From: Molanna angustata
Taxonomy: Eukaryota; Arthropoda; Insecta; Trichoptera; Molannidae
NCBI GenBank assembly: GCA_963576475.1
Contig: OY754970.1
Coordinates: 40,371,447 to 40,435,446, forward strand
Length of the DNA stretch: 64,000 nt
Direction: 5' to 3'
Position 1 is the first letter of the stretch; each line of letters begins with the position of its first letter. This document shows positions 1 through 11,816 of the stretch, piece after piece. Below the pieces are notes generated by a model that was not told where the DNA came from, did no database searches, and saw only the letters and a list, made by a program, of their open reading frames with translations. A program made the translations under genes and the position numbers.

Positions 1-907
1 AATCAAAAATTGCTGGGTCTAACGCGGATCCAGCGCGGACCCCATAAGATTTCAACTCTTAGGTATGCAGGTATGTATTTTGATCAATGTACCTATGTAA
101 GGTCTTAATTCTATCTTTGAATATGGCTGAATTGTTCACAAAGAAACGTCTTCTACGAAACCAAATGTAAACACTGGAAATATACAAATTAAATCCGTTG
201 ATATAATCAAAATAATCCTCTGTATGGCCTTGAATATTTAATTCTTCCTTTAAATAATTACGCGGCCATCCTTTCGGGGCAAAAATAAAGTATTTACATT
301 ATTGAAAAACAGAGTGAAGAGATGAATACCAAGACGATGAGAGAACAAACGAATTCTGGACGAGGAGAGTGTGGTTTATCAGCAAAAAAGCAAAAGTTTG
401 TAAGTAGGGTTGATTTTAAAGATTAACGTGCCGCACATCCTCTAAGCGACCTCACGAGGAGAGGAGAGATCGGAACTCCCCGATGGAGGAGGGAGAAGGA
501 AGATGGGAAGAATGAGAGGAAGGATGGAGATTCTGGAAAGAGAGAGTAAGTATATGGGAGTAGGTGGCGTATCGCGCAGATTACGCGGGTCGTGTGGTTA
601 ATGAATTTTTAAGTCGTCTCTACTTAATGTGCATCGTGCATGTATTACGACCATACAACCAACAATTACGCACAGCTGCCGCTTGCTAGTGTGGCGTGAT
701 ATAAATTTTCATAAAATTTAATAATATTACCTACACTGTGTTGTGTTGTGTATAGTAATAATGTGCGGTATCTACACTCGAAACGCTCGGTAAGGGTAAT
801 ATAATCTAAGCTGCAGAGTTGGATATAAGGTGATTTTATTTAGTGATTTCATACGAATTGTCATTTTTTCTTACAAAAATCTTAAGTTACACAAACATAG
901 ATAGTAC
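1..907. other. Noncoding AT-rich DNA, no gene seen
   Basis: No long open frame, tRNA or recognisable transposon protein was found. A purine-rich stretch lies around 430-560. It is most simply read as intron of the minus-strand Rbp6 gene. Confidence 0.5.
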
Positions 908-1225
908 TTTTTTTACTCCTCACTAAGTGGGTACTATATAGTGGGGAGTTACGATTTCGCAATTTTTAAGGGTATTTTTTTTTATTACAGATTATCAACT
1001 AGTATCACGCTGAGATTGTATTCTGAAAGTTTCATCACAATGTATCTGTGTGTGTGCTATGTGCTGTGTACTGTGTGCTATGTACGGCGTGTTTATTTTA
1101 CTTAATCAATTATAGACTTTTTTACAAATTATACCATTAGATTTTGAAACCCCATTTTTATACCCCGTTAGATTTTGAAAGATATCTGAATAGTGCTTCT
1201 CATTTTTTTTAATGCAAAAATTGCA
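908..1225 (+). repeat. 500-bp interspersed repeat, family A, 5' part
   Basis: It starts with a T-run followed by ACTCCTCACTA and a GGGGAGTTACGA block. It then runs through sequence nearly identical to the copies at 10519 and 11817 (TTATCAACTAGTATCA, GCTGAGATTGTATT, a TGTG-rich stretch, GCGTGTTTATTTT). The similarity stops soon after AGTGCTTCTCATTTT, so the right part is missing. No coding potential; probably a non-autonomous DNA element of unknown superfamily. Confidence 0.7.
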
Positions 1226-2016
1226 ACTACAGCACAGAAAAAAACTGTCATTTTGGGGAATATTACTTTTCAATGACGACTTGCACACTTTACAGAATTT
1301 TTAGACCAAAACAATTTAAAATATCTTTGAATGGTCATATTCTTAGCAAAACATGATCCAATAAGTTGATTTTTTCTTGCATGTATAAATGTATTAGTAC
1401 GATTCTCTTCTCTCAGACACGAGTTTTAACTCTATCAACTAACTTATTTTGTTTTAAAGTAGTGGTATTGTAATAAAACAAACAAATAAAAAAAAATCCT
1501 CATAAAAAAAAAGGAAAAAAATACAATCGAGAAATATTTGTTTCTGATAATCGATTTTCGAATTGTTTCCATTCATTCGGAAGCCTTCTGTGTTTGTGTT
1601 GAGATTTGTTGGTTTGTAACCTTCCAGAACCTTCCATAACATAGGTAAATGGATGCGAGCTCTAGATGGACGGTGTTTGGTTAGGCACTCGGTGTGTGGG
1701 ATAAAATCCTATAAGCAAACACCGGGAGGGGGGAGGTATGAGAAAGGGGAAGGGTTTATGATGTTTTGTGGTCCTTGCGGTCACCTTTTGGAAGTACACA
1801 CAATTATTTTCGAGGGCTCGCTCAACAATACACTAGTTCTTTTTAGTATAATCCCGCTCACCACGTGAAGCACACAATAAACATATACCTCAAGGACGTT
1901 GTGCTTCTTTACGTTTTGTGTTTTCGGGGTATTGTTTTGCGGTATGAATGTGTTAACTTTTCCCAAAACAAAACTTCCATGACTCCTAAGGTTTTGGATG
2001 AGGGAGAAACCAAAGT
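1226..2016. other. Noncoding, nothing assigned
   Basis: Only short overlapping open frames occur on both strands, none recognisable. The sequence is moderately GC-rich around 1660-1980, with G-runs near 1720-1750. Confidence 0.4.
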
Positions 2017-2424
2017 TTGAGAGAGCGAAAACCTGCATTCACAAACAAGAACTTGTTGGTTGATTTGTATCCAATCGTTGAATTTTGCAATTTCCTTAAA
2101 CATGAATCTGTTAATATATCTAATAACCGTGTAAATATAAATATTTCGCTCAATACCACTTCTGCTTTTTCTTCTTTTCCCTCTATCTTTTCCTCCAATG
2201 TAAGTTGTAAAAGGGCATATCTAAGACCACGGAATATGTGGCCAAAATATACTGCTTTGAATCTCTTGACAGTGGTCAGCAACTCTTTTTCTGGACCACT
2301 TGATAAATCAAAAGTTTATAAAGAAATATTTGCTGCTTATATTTCAATATTTGAACAGAATTTAAATTTAAACAAAGAAGATGAATATTTAAATTATGGA
2401 CTACCATCAAGTTACCGTTGTTAA
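2017..2424 (+). other. Unrecognised 135-codon open frame
   Basis: An open frame of 135 codons starting at ATG, with fairly ordinary amino-acid composition but no motif or family that I recognise. The opposite strand is also open for about 98 codons over part of the region, which weakens a coding claim. No splice-site context was established. It could be a transposon relic, an unknown exon or a chance frame, and I cannot choose among these from the sequence. Confidence 0.12.
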
Positions 2425-3599
2425 AGCTACTAAATTTCAGACGGTTGATTCAATGTGTACATTTTATAATCATATTGATTTGATTAACATTGAAATTATT
2501 GGATGGTCGGAGATTGAAGTTATTAGATCTTTTTCAATATATTTCTGAAAAATAAAAATTGATAATATAATAAATTAATTATTGCATTGGTTTCTCTTTA
2601 TCTAATTTTAATCGTCATGACTGAGGGTGGTGGCTGAAATCTCCATGTTTATATGTTCTGGGTAGAACGTAGCACACCAGTCTCGAAGACACCAATGCAG
2701 ACTTGTCAAGTTTACCCAATAAAGTCGACGAGCGACCACTGGATCATTGTCCTTCTACGCCACCCATCACAACAAACTTTTCGGGGAAATCTAGTTCTCT
2801 CATAGTAAGTGTATTGTTTATATATTAACATTAAACAAATATAAATTACTCTTTTTCAAATCTGTCAAAGCTTTGAATTTATATTAGGGTTCGTATTTTT
2901 TTTTTAACATTCTGAAAATTTTGCTTCCGAATATTTTTTGAAGAAGTGTTCTCTATCAATATCAGACATGCGTCCTTCTTAGAAAATCTTCCATTATCAG
3001 CACTCAAGTTTGGGGATAAAAAATATTTTTTCAATTTCTTTCCAACGAATAGAAGGTATACGGAATTACTTTATCATCGAGCCGTTATTTCCTGCCAAAA
3101 ATTTATATATATATACGTATTTCAATTTGAAATATAATATCATACTGTATTATGTAAATTACTCAAGAAAAACTTAAATTGAAAAAGTTTCTGTATACAA
3201 AATGACGTTTATTTGTGATACAATTAAGATATGGAGATGAAAACTTAATTGTATTCAACTAAGCAATTTTTCACTTGTTAATATTAGTAGAATAAATCTA
3301 GTTCTTTTCAATAGATATGTATAAAAACGCATTCCAGGATTGTCAACCAATCTTTGGCTAACTAACCTGTCTAAACTGATGCACATACGAAAATCTACAG
3401 TCAAATAACAGTTTCGATTTCCTATCTCTTTCTCAGGATTCGGTCCCCCGCCACTTTTGCGGCCCGAACCGACAATTAAACTTAGGTGTTGGCCACAACG
3501 CACTCGTTTCAAAATACACTATATAACGTGATGAAGTATTCATTACACATTATCTTAAACTAACAATAAATTGAGACGATTGATACTGCAAAATAATAC
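2425..3599. other. Noncoding; possible unassigned repeat at 2615-2810
   Basis: The stretch 2615-2810 is richer in GC than its flanks and carries near-complementary GGGTGGTGGC and GCCACCCATCAC segments at its ends, so it may be a short interspersed element. At 3487-3506 a fragment resembles the terminal GTTGGCCACAAC..CACTCG of family A. Nothing else was assigned. Confidence 0.3.
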
Positions 3600-4075
3600 A
3601 TTGTATTTTTTCACCGCCAATTTGGCAAGATTGCTTCCGTTTAAGCGGAGTCATATAATTCCCGCAATATTACCCCCCCATAACAAGCGTTTTACGCTGT
3701 ATCGCTGAACAAATATATGTGAGACCATTTCTCAGATTTAAGCAGTTGCGGGTAATAAAGAAAAATTTAATTTGCACGTTAGCCGCCGTCGGAGTTTTCG
3801 GCGATTAAAATTATTAATGCCCCCCGGAGCGCTTCTAACTATTTTTAAAGCCGGCAAATTGAAATGGAATTCTTTAGGCGGACCATTACCGGGAGAGTCT
3901 GGCCAACACTTAATCCGCCCATTATTAGCCAGGATACGTGGGAAATATACACCCGTGCATTTCGCGAAAAGCGCAACAAATGCGCCCAAAATTATACGCC
4001 AAAGTGGCGAACACGTTTCACAGTCAAGTACCAACCTCTTGTTTCACACGCTGATTGTATTTTTATGGTGATTGT
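3600..4075. promoter_or_regulatory. GC-richer island, candidate conserved intronic element
   Basis: This stretch differs from its surroundings. It is clearly richer in GC, has no copy elsewhere in the window, and holds several CCGCC/GGCGG blocks interspersed with homeodomain-type ATTA and octamer-like ATTTGCA motifs. Open frames cross it on both strands but look like shadows of low stop density and match nothing known. A retained regulatory element in a large developmental-gene intron is plausible; there is no direct evidence of activity. Confidence 0.25.
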
Positions 4076-6103
4076 TATTTTTATAATATAAGGTAATTTA
4101 CCCTAAAAATATTTTTGCCGAACGGAGTAAAAACAAAGTGTACCAAAAAATCCCCGAGAATGCAATAGTAGTACCTACCATATGAATCGTATATAAAAAG
4201 GATGCAATATTGTATTTTACACGTGAAACCGAAATGAAATTCTATAAAGGATTTTCGACAGAGTAAGAAGCATGAGTAAATACAGACACTTAATAAAATT
4301 ATTTTCTGTAACAATAAAAACAGATTTATGTAGATGCAGGATATAAATTCCTGCCTGTTTTGTAATAAGTGAATTTGGAGTATTTCATTGCAGAATAAAT
4401 TTGAATTGATCACATCGGGTTTTGGATCCGCTGTTTCGAAAAACTGTATTGTAATATTGGATTAAAAAAAAGTGAAACGAAAAAGATTAACGATGCTAGC
4501 AGATTCTGAAAGGTTTTAATATAAAGGAATTACGTCATTGATTAGAACCCGTTTTAATATCGTGTTAATGAAAAAACTTTTATCAAGGAGTGTTCGTATG
4601 AACATACTACGCATTATATACCATAGTAAAGAAAGGAAATATTGGAAAAATATAGAAACCAACCGTTTCGCAGGGTACAGAGAGAATATAAAAACAATAA
4701 AAGAAAAAAAATATATAATTAAAGAAGATTATAGTGCCTCCGAGGAAGGTTTTTCCTCTGCTATGGGTGTTATTATCCCTAACCGAGCAATACTCCAGAT
4801 TGGCAAAAAATCTTTTCTCCGAGAAAACTTTGTAATTAAGGCCCACTCGTAACGGGATGCTAAAGGATAATATGTTACTGGGATCAAATACTTTATATTC
4901 TCCTACATGGCGGTATGTTGAAAACATAACATAAGATTGCAATGGACGAAATCGCTCGGATGAAATCTGGGCTATTTGAGAAACTGTCTTGTCAGAAACA
5001 TTTTTAGACGAACTTTAGTGAAGTCTTATGTTGTTGAACCTTTCAATGTTATCATATTAATCGCATATTTAATGACACCAGTAACCGATTTACATTTTAG
5101 AATTTGAACTGCCGTATTCGTTTTTTGTGTATCAATTATTAGCTTTGAATTAATTTTATCATTTTAATTGATACTTAATACTTATTACCAAAGCAGCAAT
5201 CAATCATTTTTTTCCTACATAAATTAGAAGAATGTCATATTTAGAACAATGTCTGCGATAATTTAATTTTAGTTTGAACCTTTGAATTTGATACCCGATT
5301 CAGCCCTTCACTCAATGGTTATATTATGATAATTAGGAAAAGTTGAAGTACTTTGTATTGTCAATATATTAGAAATATCAAAATGACGTCTAATTTTCTT
5401 TAACAAGTGTTTAAATACTTATGTCATCTTTCTGTTAGAGTGTACAAAAGGCAAAGAAGTTATTCTTTTTGAGAATCATTTAATTCCCGTTAAAATATTA
5501 AAGTTAAAGTTGTCTGCGTTAAAAAAATGCAATTTGCGTATCCTCAACAGTTCTCAAGATTTATGAAGATTAACTAACTCCAGTTCATCGCCGGCGGACA
5601 AATCAATCAAGTACTTACATTCATGCGTCAACCGTCTAACTGAATACAGTGTCGAATTTATTGTTGTTTTATTTTTGTTGCTACCCTGAACATCACGAAC
5701 AGCTAAATTATTGTTAAATGATACTAATATTCATAAGAAAATAGTAATGTTGAACATGCAAGTAATATTTTATTTAAAAATCTTCATTGTTTTGAATTGT
5801 ATTTCTTATTTTGAACTGACTGTCTTTTGCAATATCATATTTGAAGGTTGATGTTAAAATAATAAATCTTTTAAACACGCACATATTCTTATCTTATCTT
5901 CTCTCTTAATAATTCCTTTTAATAATTAATAAATATATATAACTCGAAATAAGTGGTAATCAAGTAAATGCGCTAGTTGACCCTAATACGTTTTGAATTA
6001 GATTCAAACCCTGTAGATCTACGGACTTACATATTATATCTTTGAGACTATAGATTATTCGGTACTTACAAAAATATTTTGGGAATAATATGTAATAACT
6101 TAC
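4076..6103. other. Intron downstream of the Rbp6 exon, no gene seen
   Basis: AT-rich sequence immediately 3' of the exon on the minus strand. I looked for the next RRM2 exon (continuing from FGP into the RNP1 GFGFVTF motif) and did not find it, so it probably lies beyond the left edge. A 104-codon plus-strand frame at 4538-4852 matches nothing and is treated as chance. Confidence 0.5.
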
Positions 6104-6196
6104 CGGTCCAAACTGCTCGAAATAGTTCTTTACATCTTCCAGTGTCGTGGGCGCCGAAAGGCCGCCTACGAAAATTTTCTTTGTCCTGGTAACCAT
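6104..6196 (-). CDS. Rbp6 (Musashi family) exon, start of RRM2
   Basis: A 93-bp exon encoding 31 residues from [12 protein letters not shown] to [15 protein letters not shown] is the RNP2 strand of the second RNA-recognition motif in Musashi-family translational regulators, and the APTTLEDVK run matches insect Rbp6 better than Drosophila msi. Splice signals are clear: a pyrimidine tract ending CTTTTCAG precedes the exon, and CCG|GTAAGT follows it. Both boundaries are phase 0. The ATG is an internal methionine, not the start codon: in the family this exon follows the RRM1 exon. The frame runs past the donor for about 48 more codons, but these are intronic and unrelated to RRM sequence. RRM1 and the rest of RRM2 were not found in this window. 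Musashi proteins bind UAG-containing 3' UTRs through RRM1 and RRM2 and act in neural and muscle tissue; function here is inferred from family. Confidence 0.93.
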
Positions 6197-7224
6197 CTGA
6201 AAAGAACAATAAACAAAACATAAATAAACAATGTTTTTATTTTAAATAAGTTATTTATGTTGTATCTCGAATACAAATTTGATGATAACGTTTTCTCACA
6301 CTGAAGACATTATCAAACGTTGTTAGCAGAATGACGAATTACTCAGCTGTAAAACAAAGAAATTCCCACCATACTAACAGCTACTAATGCATTCACACAC
6401 ATACATATTTACAAATAAATACATGCATAAAATAATCATAAGATGAGATAATAGGGTTCAACCTGAACATATTGTTTCACTGTAAACATGAATGCTGCGC
6501 ATAATTTACGATATAAACTGTGACAATCTGTGGTTTAGCTTCGGAATAACTCGGGAAAGTCCAGAAAACAAACGATTGTCGGAAGACTTCGTCCCACACG
6601 AAAATGATCTTTCTCCGTCGCGCCGATCTATTTAAATATGTGCGAGTGAAACGAAAGCAGACGCAGATAGATTTAAATTGAATGAAATGCATTTTTGTTT
6701 TGTATTTCGTGATTTAGAGAATTCGTTGCATTATATCAAACGTGTAATAGAAAACTGTTATAGGGATAGTATATCACTTTGAATCATTGGTAAAGATCAA
6801 ACTACAAAATTCTGCTTATTCTAGTTGAAAACCACTAGGTCCAGTTTATGATCAAAATGACAAGTTATATCTTTTTTGTTTTGTTTTGATGACAGAATAT
6901 ATTTTCTTTGAAATCATTATTTTTGTATTCAATGAGGCTCTTACTTACATAAAATAAATGCATTCTGAAAAAAGTTTGATCGTGTTTCTTTATGGCGGAT
7001 AGTTGGACCCTCCCTTTTGTATAGATTTTTATAAGTTACTCAACGTTGCGAAAATCAGGATTGATAAATCTGTTGTTTAATATTTACGTCTTTCAAATCG
7101 TAGATGGTGTTACTCCGATACATTTAAATAGAACAATTCGAATAGTTAAATACATATACATAAATATTTTGAATATCCATGTTTGTTGATTAAAAAACAA
7201 AAAATATTTTATTGAATTTAATTT
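6197..7224. other. Intron upstream of the exon, no gene seen
   Basis: AT-rich with no recognisable repeat or open frame. The first bases hold the acceptor pyrimidine tract of the Rbp6 exon. A modest GC-richer patch lies around 6530-6660. Confidence 0.4.
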
Positions 7225-7375
7225 AAGTAGTAAAAAAATGGGGAGTAGTAATGGGGAGCACGGAAGGAACCTCCACGCGGTGCCCCCTGGTAACAGAAAT
7301 TCTCTGGCCAATCCTTCCACCACAGCAACGCAACAATGCGTTGCTGACACGAAAGAAGAAGAAGTAAAAAAATAT
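7225..7375. repeat. Possible LINE 3' end with AAG tail
   Basis: A GC-richer fragment ends in GCTGACACG followed by (AAG)n. Two other fragments (8722-8895 and 46213-46350) end in the same style. No convincing protein match was found in any frame, so assignment rests on the tail and on isolation in AT-rich DNA. Confidence 0.3.
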
Positions 7376-7549
7376 TTATTGTGTCTTCATTGAAATTCGC
7401 ATTACAATAATGATCCATATTCTAAGATTCTACATAATATAATTACAACAATGACATATGAAAATGTAAACACATTCTGAGCATTTTTATAGAAAAAAAA
7501 ACAGCTCCAAAAATGTAATCGAAAATGCAACAGGCAACAATAACATCAG

Positions 7550-7712
7550 TTCAGCAAAGGGGTCATCACCCATTCGGTGTAAAGTGCCTTTTTTAGGTGA
7601 GACAAGACTGGTGTGTGGGTATACACGCATGCGTTTGCGTTTGCTACCTTTTATAAAGAAGGTAATGCATTCCCGCACACCTGTCGTTGGTTGTCCCACA
7701 TCGTGGGAAAAA
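7550..7712 (-). repeat. Interspersed repeat, family C
   Basis: Read on the minus strand, this matches 30156-30285 and 44066-44235. They share CCACA..GTGGG, a GGTGTGCGGG block, CCACACA..AGTCTCGTCTCAC, AAAAAAGGCACTT and a GAATGGGTGATGA end. The 5' edge resembles the 3' end of the RTE-like elements (CATCACGCCATATCCC). Probably a LINE 3' UTR or SINE family. Confidence 0.6.
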
Positions 7713-7979
7713 AAACAGCACAGTTTAAACAGCACGCATTATTGAACGATAAATTAAAAAAAATATTTTCTGTACTTTATTTTCCAAGTTAATAAATAAT
7801 ATAACACATATTATAACACATAAAAAAATCGATCAATTTATCTAGAGAGGTAAGGGGTGAGTTTTGGAATATCGTGATGATTACACGGAATTCTAAAAGT
7901 GTTTATCCGTCAATATGAAGGGTATATTCTTATAGTCTATAGTAAAAAGCCGAAAGTACCGCGTTTAGCATACTCGAAT

Positions 7980-8160
7980 CACCGAAGGCGCAATAAAAAC
8001 TAACATAGTTTGAGGGATGGGAAAGGGAAGGGTAGGAAGGAAAGAGAGGGATGGTAGGGGGATGTAGAGGGGTATAGAAAGAGAGAGAAAGAGGGATGTT
8101 TGAGAAGGGTTCCGCGACAAAACAACCCCTGATAAAAGGACCCGTGAACAAACTGCTCCA
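7980..8160. other. Purine-rich tract
   Basis: A G/A-rich plus strand with GGGA and GAGA runs at about 8010-8110. Nothing coding is seen. GAGA-type runs could bind GAF-like factors, but that is speculation. Confidence 0.3.
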
Positions 8161-8721
8161 AATTTGACAACAAAAACATTCTTACTTTAATATCGTTGGT
8201 AAATTAAAATGAAACTTATTGTCGGAATATTTTTATATTGCTCGTTTTTATATGTTTTCTTTTGATCGTGTTTTGAAAAAGTTTCAATAGATACCTAATT
8301 ATAATATTCTGATAATGTTTCTATGGATGGGTAAGTAATAAGGATTATTTAATAGAATAATTCATATTTCAAGTTTTTTAAAAATTTTATTTTCAAAAAC
8401 TTGAAAATAAATATTTTACATAAAAACATATTTTAATAATTTTTCAATTCATGTAATATGTGCATGGGGTATTTTTATATTGCTTGTTTTTTTTATTATA
8501 TATCAATGAATAGGCAATAAATAAGAGTTTCAATAGATGTTTCAAAAAATATGTAGTAACCTACATATAAAAAAATTAAAGTTTTTTTTATATTGCATGT
8601 TTTGATACATTTTCAAAAATTTAGTGATAATAGTGATAGTGATGAAATAGTGAAAGAATATTTTAATGTTATCGTTTGATAATATTTTAATTAATCGTTA
8701 TTTAAACAAACGGTATAGAGT

Positions 8722-8895
8722 ATTGAGGGTCGTAGAGGGGTCGGAAGAAAGCAAGTTTCCTGTCTACGAAATATCCAGGAACTAACCGGTACGAGAACTG
8801 TGGAGGAGCTCTTTCGCACTGCCCAGGACTGGGAGTCTTTGTCTACAATGGTCGTCAACGTCGGAGGGACCTGACGTGACAGGAGAAGAAGAAGA
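8722..8895 (+). pseudogene. LINE ORF2 C-terminal relic with AAG tail
   Basis: One plus-strand frame reads GRRGVGRKQVSCLRNIQELTG followed by a TVEELFRTAQ segment and ends VNVGGT-stop. It is typical of the C-terminus of insect LINE polymerases, where a GR-G-RR basic segment precedes a 'LR.I..WTG' block. About 50 codons remain; everything upstream is absent, as for a 5'-truncated insertion. The stop is followed by CGTGACAGG and (GAA)n, the 3' tail. Clade is uncertain (RTE- or Jockey-like). Confidence 0.55.
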
Positions 8896-9922
8896 AGATA
8901 GAGTATTGTTATATTGCACTTTTAGAAATACCATGAATCGGTATATTATGAATTATAATGTTTAAATATTTCATCTAGATTAAGGCTGTTTTATCATTGA
9001 ACCACCACCATATGAAGGGAGACACAACCAGACAGAAGATCAGAGACACATCGGACAAAGATGGGTGGTGGAAGTGAGGAGAAGAAGAGCGAGGGAAAGG
9101 GATAGGTAGGAATAATTACCGTTCATTCATTATGCAGTCCTTATACAGTGGCGGAGGAGGCGCAAGTTTATTTTTCAAAATACATAAGGCCATGGTTTTA
9201 TATATCACCTTTGAGCCGAGTCAAACGATTCACCGCAGGGGTTTAGATGTCTCCAGAAAATAACATGCAATTGAGAAGTTGTTTACCAACATTTTCATGG
9301 CCCAGTTACAACGGTATAAAGATTTTAGAGCAAGCAAAATAAATGGTTCTTGTGTAATAATGATTGCATAGAATCTTTGTTGTCTTGATATTTTGATAAA
9401 TGTTATAAAAATAAGACTAAAGGTAAACTGTCTGTCTAATTAATTACACTAATTGTTAATGAATTTTAATGTTGGGGCCTATGGGCACCCATACAAATCG
9501 GATCGTTTCACAAAAATACTAAAATATAACGTCGAAAACTGGCATTTAAAGATTTCAAAAACGGAATCGTATTAGTATAGGAAAAAAAATTGGTTCGTTT
9601 CTATAATGTTAAAGACGGAACTTAAGTGTAAATGATATTTTGAACATATCCTAAGAGAAATTATTTTAAATACGAAAACATTTCAATATTCTCATTCTCA
9701 TGGACGTAAAAGAACAACATGACATAAAAATCACAGGCAGCGGTTGCAATATTCCGAATCATTAATACAACATTCACGCGTTTAAATTATGCTATAAAAT
9801 CATAACAAAGTTTCCTCTAATAATTTTAACATAGGAAATAAATAGAAAACGCGAAAAAAATGCGTATAACCAGCTTTGAATCTTAGAATCAATCCATTTT
9901 GTACAGTTTTCCGTTTGAAAAA
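8896..9922. other. Noncoding, nothing assigned
   Basis: AT-rich with one GC-richer, purine-biased patch at 9000-9180 holding CCACCACCAT and ATGGGTGGTGG as near-complementary elements. No frame or repeat family was recognised. Confidence 0.35.
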
Positions 9923-10340
9923 CATACATACATACATACCATCACGCCATATCCCTTACGGGGTAAGCAGAGAGAACCGAGCGCCATACTCCTCTATTTT
10001 TGCATACATTCCTAGTTTCCTTTACATCCATGCATCGTCTCATACATGCTCGTCGATTATTCAAGATTCTTATATTTCCTTCTTTCAAAATATCAATCAG
10101 ATGGTCATGCCATCCCTTTCTGGGGCGGCCCCTACTATTCACTCCATCTCTTACACCCATGTATATTTTTTTGGTCAATCGTTCATCATTCATTCTTTCA
10201 ATATGTCCAAACCACCTCAAGGAATTCACTTTCATTTTATTTATAATACTCTTGTTCATCTTGCATTCCCTCCTTATGTCCTCATTTTTTATTCTATCAT
10301 ATATCGTTCTATTACATACTCTTCTTAGTGATCTCATTTT
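9923..10340 (-). pseudogene. RTE-like LINE 3' fragment
   Basis: An uninterrupted 131-codon minus-strand frame from RSLRRVCNRTIYDR through LRWFGHIERM and GRPRKGWHDH to SAYPVRDMA-stop. It is the C-terminal end of an RTE-like LINE reverse transcriptase protein. The catalytic part is missing: the match begins abruptly near 10340, as expected of 5' truncation. The 3' end is CATACATACATACC on the plus strand, the (TATG)n tail of this family. The same end occurs at 14349-15062, 41857-41985, 43105-43345, 61277-61520 and 62790-62995. Confidence 0.85.
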
Positions 10341-10518
10341 TTCTCACGGTTTCTCAGAACTCGCAATACGATTTCTCAGAACTCGCAAAACGGGTATTTA
10401 AATGAATAAATATTTAAGTAAACAATTTTTATTGTCATTTCATTCCTGGGGAGAAAAAAAAATAAGCGTAAGAACTGTTTTTTCAATATAATATATATAG
10501 TTTTGATCCAACAAAGGG

Positions 10519-11083
10519 TTTTTACTCCTCACTAACCCAAGGGGGGAGTAATGATTCCGCAATTTTTAAGGCTATTATTTTTTTGTAGATTATCAACTAG
10601 TTTCATGCTGAGATTGTATTCTGAAAGTTACATCACGATGTATCTGTGTATGTGTGTGTGTGATGTGTAATATTTGCAATGAGATATGTGCTATGTATAG
10701 CGTGTTTATTTTTCTTTATCAATTATAAACAAAAGTATTCATTGGATTCTTTTCGAAATTTTGCAAATTTATATATCTAATACTCGCTTAGACTGAATTA
10801 GATTTTGAAGGATATCTGAACAGTGCTTCTAATTTTTTTTACTGTGACCCCAAGCTCAGGAAACATAAAATTTGAAATTTTTATTTTCAAATTGGTAAAA
10901 AGGCACATCACTTTCATAAAATGGCATTGAAGAAATATCAAGTTTTCGTTTTAAAATATTTAAATAAAAAAATTATAAAACAAACTCATTTCATGAAAAT
11001 GCTGAATATTTTCCATACAAAATTTGAATACTTAATGTGATGACTTGTATGTGAGGAGTTTAGCGTTGACCACAACCCACTCG
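10519..11083 (+). repeat. 500-bp interspersed repeat, family A, complete copy
   Basis: The fullest copy. It runs from TTTTTACTCCTCACTAA to GTTGACCACAACCCACTCG, about 565 bp. An inverted motif pair is present: ACTCCTCACTA near the left end and a GTGAGGAGTTTAG copy about 35 bp from the right end. It holds a TGTG-rich segment and no open frame of note. Probably a non-autonomous DNA transposon; superfamily unknown, because neither classical terminal repeats nor a clear target duplication could be seen. Confidence 0.75.
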
Positions 11084-11816
11084 ATTTTGTTTTTTTTTTC
11101 TTTTTCATCTCATCAAAATACGGCGAAAGTAGAATGATAATTATTCGAGAGTTTATCGAAAGAGAGTATAATTATTTGCGATTTTTTCGGTCTTCGTTAT
11201 TTTTGTAAAATAACAGATGGTCTTGGCGTTGGGGCAAGTTGAAAGAAATACCACAAGTGTGAATGACAGAAAGCTTTTGTGATTGATAATGACAATTTAT
11301 TAGTGAAACGAGGCCACGGAAAAAACCAAATATTATTCATTCAATTTAATTACATCAATTAAAGTCGAATTTTTTTATTTCCCAGAAAATATAATTGGAT
11401 AGATCCCAGCCTCACGAAGCAGTTTGTTCTCAATTTTAATCGAATGATAAATATGTGTTGCTAGATTGTAATGTTTCATCATCATTGGTTTCATAGTTTT
11501 CCATATTTTTTATAGTAATTTTGAGCGAATATATTACGGAATGGAGTTGATGACCGAAAAGTGTATTTCCTAAAGGCGGCAACGCACGATATCTAAATTA
11601 TTTCTTTATTTATTTTGAATGTGTAATAAATTATAGGTAATCATTGGAATAAAAAAAATACATTTTGAAAATGAAACTCATACTTATCATATATAGTACC
11701 TATTTGTTAAACAAAGTAATGAGATAAAAATACCTACAAATGTTGGAAAAGAAGGAAAACATATGATAAAAAAAATCTTCTAACATGTATCATACTCGTA
11801 CAATATTAGCTTATAA
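11084..11816. other. Noncoding spacer between two family A copies
   Basis: AT-rich; nothing recognised. The two flanking family A copies lie in the same orientation. Confidence 0.35.

Noticed and set aside
3487..3506. Family A copy
   Set aside because: Only about 20 bp resemble the 3' end; flanks do not match.
3738..4071. Overlapping frames of about 98 codons on both strands as a gene
   Set aside because: Both strands are open over the same GC-richer block and neither shows a known motif, so low stop density is the simpler cause.
5960..6103. Extension of the Rbp6 exon past the donor site
   Set aside because: Residues after FGP no longer resemble an RRM and a strong GTAAGT donor sits at the end of the conserved part.
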